Positions 63,993-64,000 of a stretch of DNA of 64,000 nucleotides are shown here, one piece after another; positions within the stretch are counted from its first letter, which is position 1; every line of letters begins with the position of its first letter. The position numbers and the translations under genes are program-made. Origin of the DNA: Cyclobacterium plantarum (GTDB lineage: Bacteria; Bacteroidota; Bacteroidia; Cytophagales; Cyclobacteriaceae); the NCBI RefSeq assembly GCF_011290685.1, contig NZ_JAANYN010000005.1, forward strand, positions 372,001 through 436,000, written 5' to 3'. The notes under the pieces were generated by a model that was not told the origin of the DNA, did no database searches, and saw nothing but the letters and a program-made list of their open reading frames with translations.

Positions 63993-64000
63993 GGTCAATT

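Overview
The window looks like a chromosome segment of a Bacteroidota bacterium, most likely order Cytophagales (Cyclobacteriaceae-like). The evidence is a Sec-exported RHS/DUF6443 gene pair, a tmRNA with tag GESNYAMAA, A/T-rich rather than Shine-Dalgarno leaders, and families such as DUF4345, DUF305, DUF421 and the four-helix-bundle 'suffix' proteins. No species can be named from sequence alone.

Layout. (1) 0.5-11 kb: an RHS polymorphic-toxin locus. It has an exported partner protein, an exported DUF6443/RHS protein with a C-terminal tip, and then a row of spare tip and immunity cassettes that share homologous edges. (2) 11-21 kb: recombination scars (a TOPRIM/four-helix-bundle chimera), an XRE-RDD membrane protein, a cluster of small membrane proteins with an SDR, a Crp-like regulator and an ECF sigma factor, and then DoxX-like, DUF421 and DUF305 membrane proteins. 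Two genes in this stretch share an identical bipartite promoter-like motif. (3) 21-30 kb: a DPP-IV-type S9 peptidase and small genes, interspersed with four clusters of palindromic intergenic repeats. The repeats are short hairpins that all have three-base loops. Two damaged integrase genes, a PIN-domain gene with a large partner and a NYN-domain gene lie here, so this looks like a graveyard of mobile elements. (4) 30.48-62.13 kb: a 31.6 kb AT-rich siphovirus-like prophage inserted in the 3' end of ssrA, flanked by 37 bp direct repeats. (5) The intact tmRNA and a two-repeat lipoprotein close the window.

Prophage organisation. Next to attL are the integrase and a tightly packed rightward trio of membrane proteins, two of them paralogues, which I read as lysogenic cargo. 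The leftward structural operon runs from small and large terminase through a Dam-type methylase, holin, portal, protease, capsid, connectors, tail tube, tail chaperones (with a T7 frameshift site), tape measure and tail tip to an SGNH-hydrolase fibre. Upstream of it is a compact operon with a nuclease-like protein and two sigma-region-4-like proteins, which could drive late transcription. Beyond that is a helicase, then a 1 kb non-coding control region with iterons and hairpins, and two rightward unknown genes. I see no repressor of a known family and no endolysin. The element carries its own ssrA terminator, replacing the one it displaced, and candidate integrase arm sites on both sides of the core.

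The best candidates for undescribed biology are the RHS cassette array, which could switch tips by one deletion between direct repeats; the integrase-coupled membrane trio; the PIN gene with a non-standard partner; and the three-base-loop palindrome clusters.
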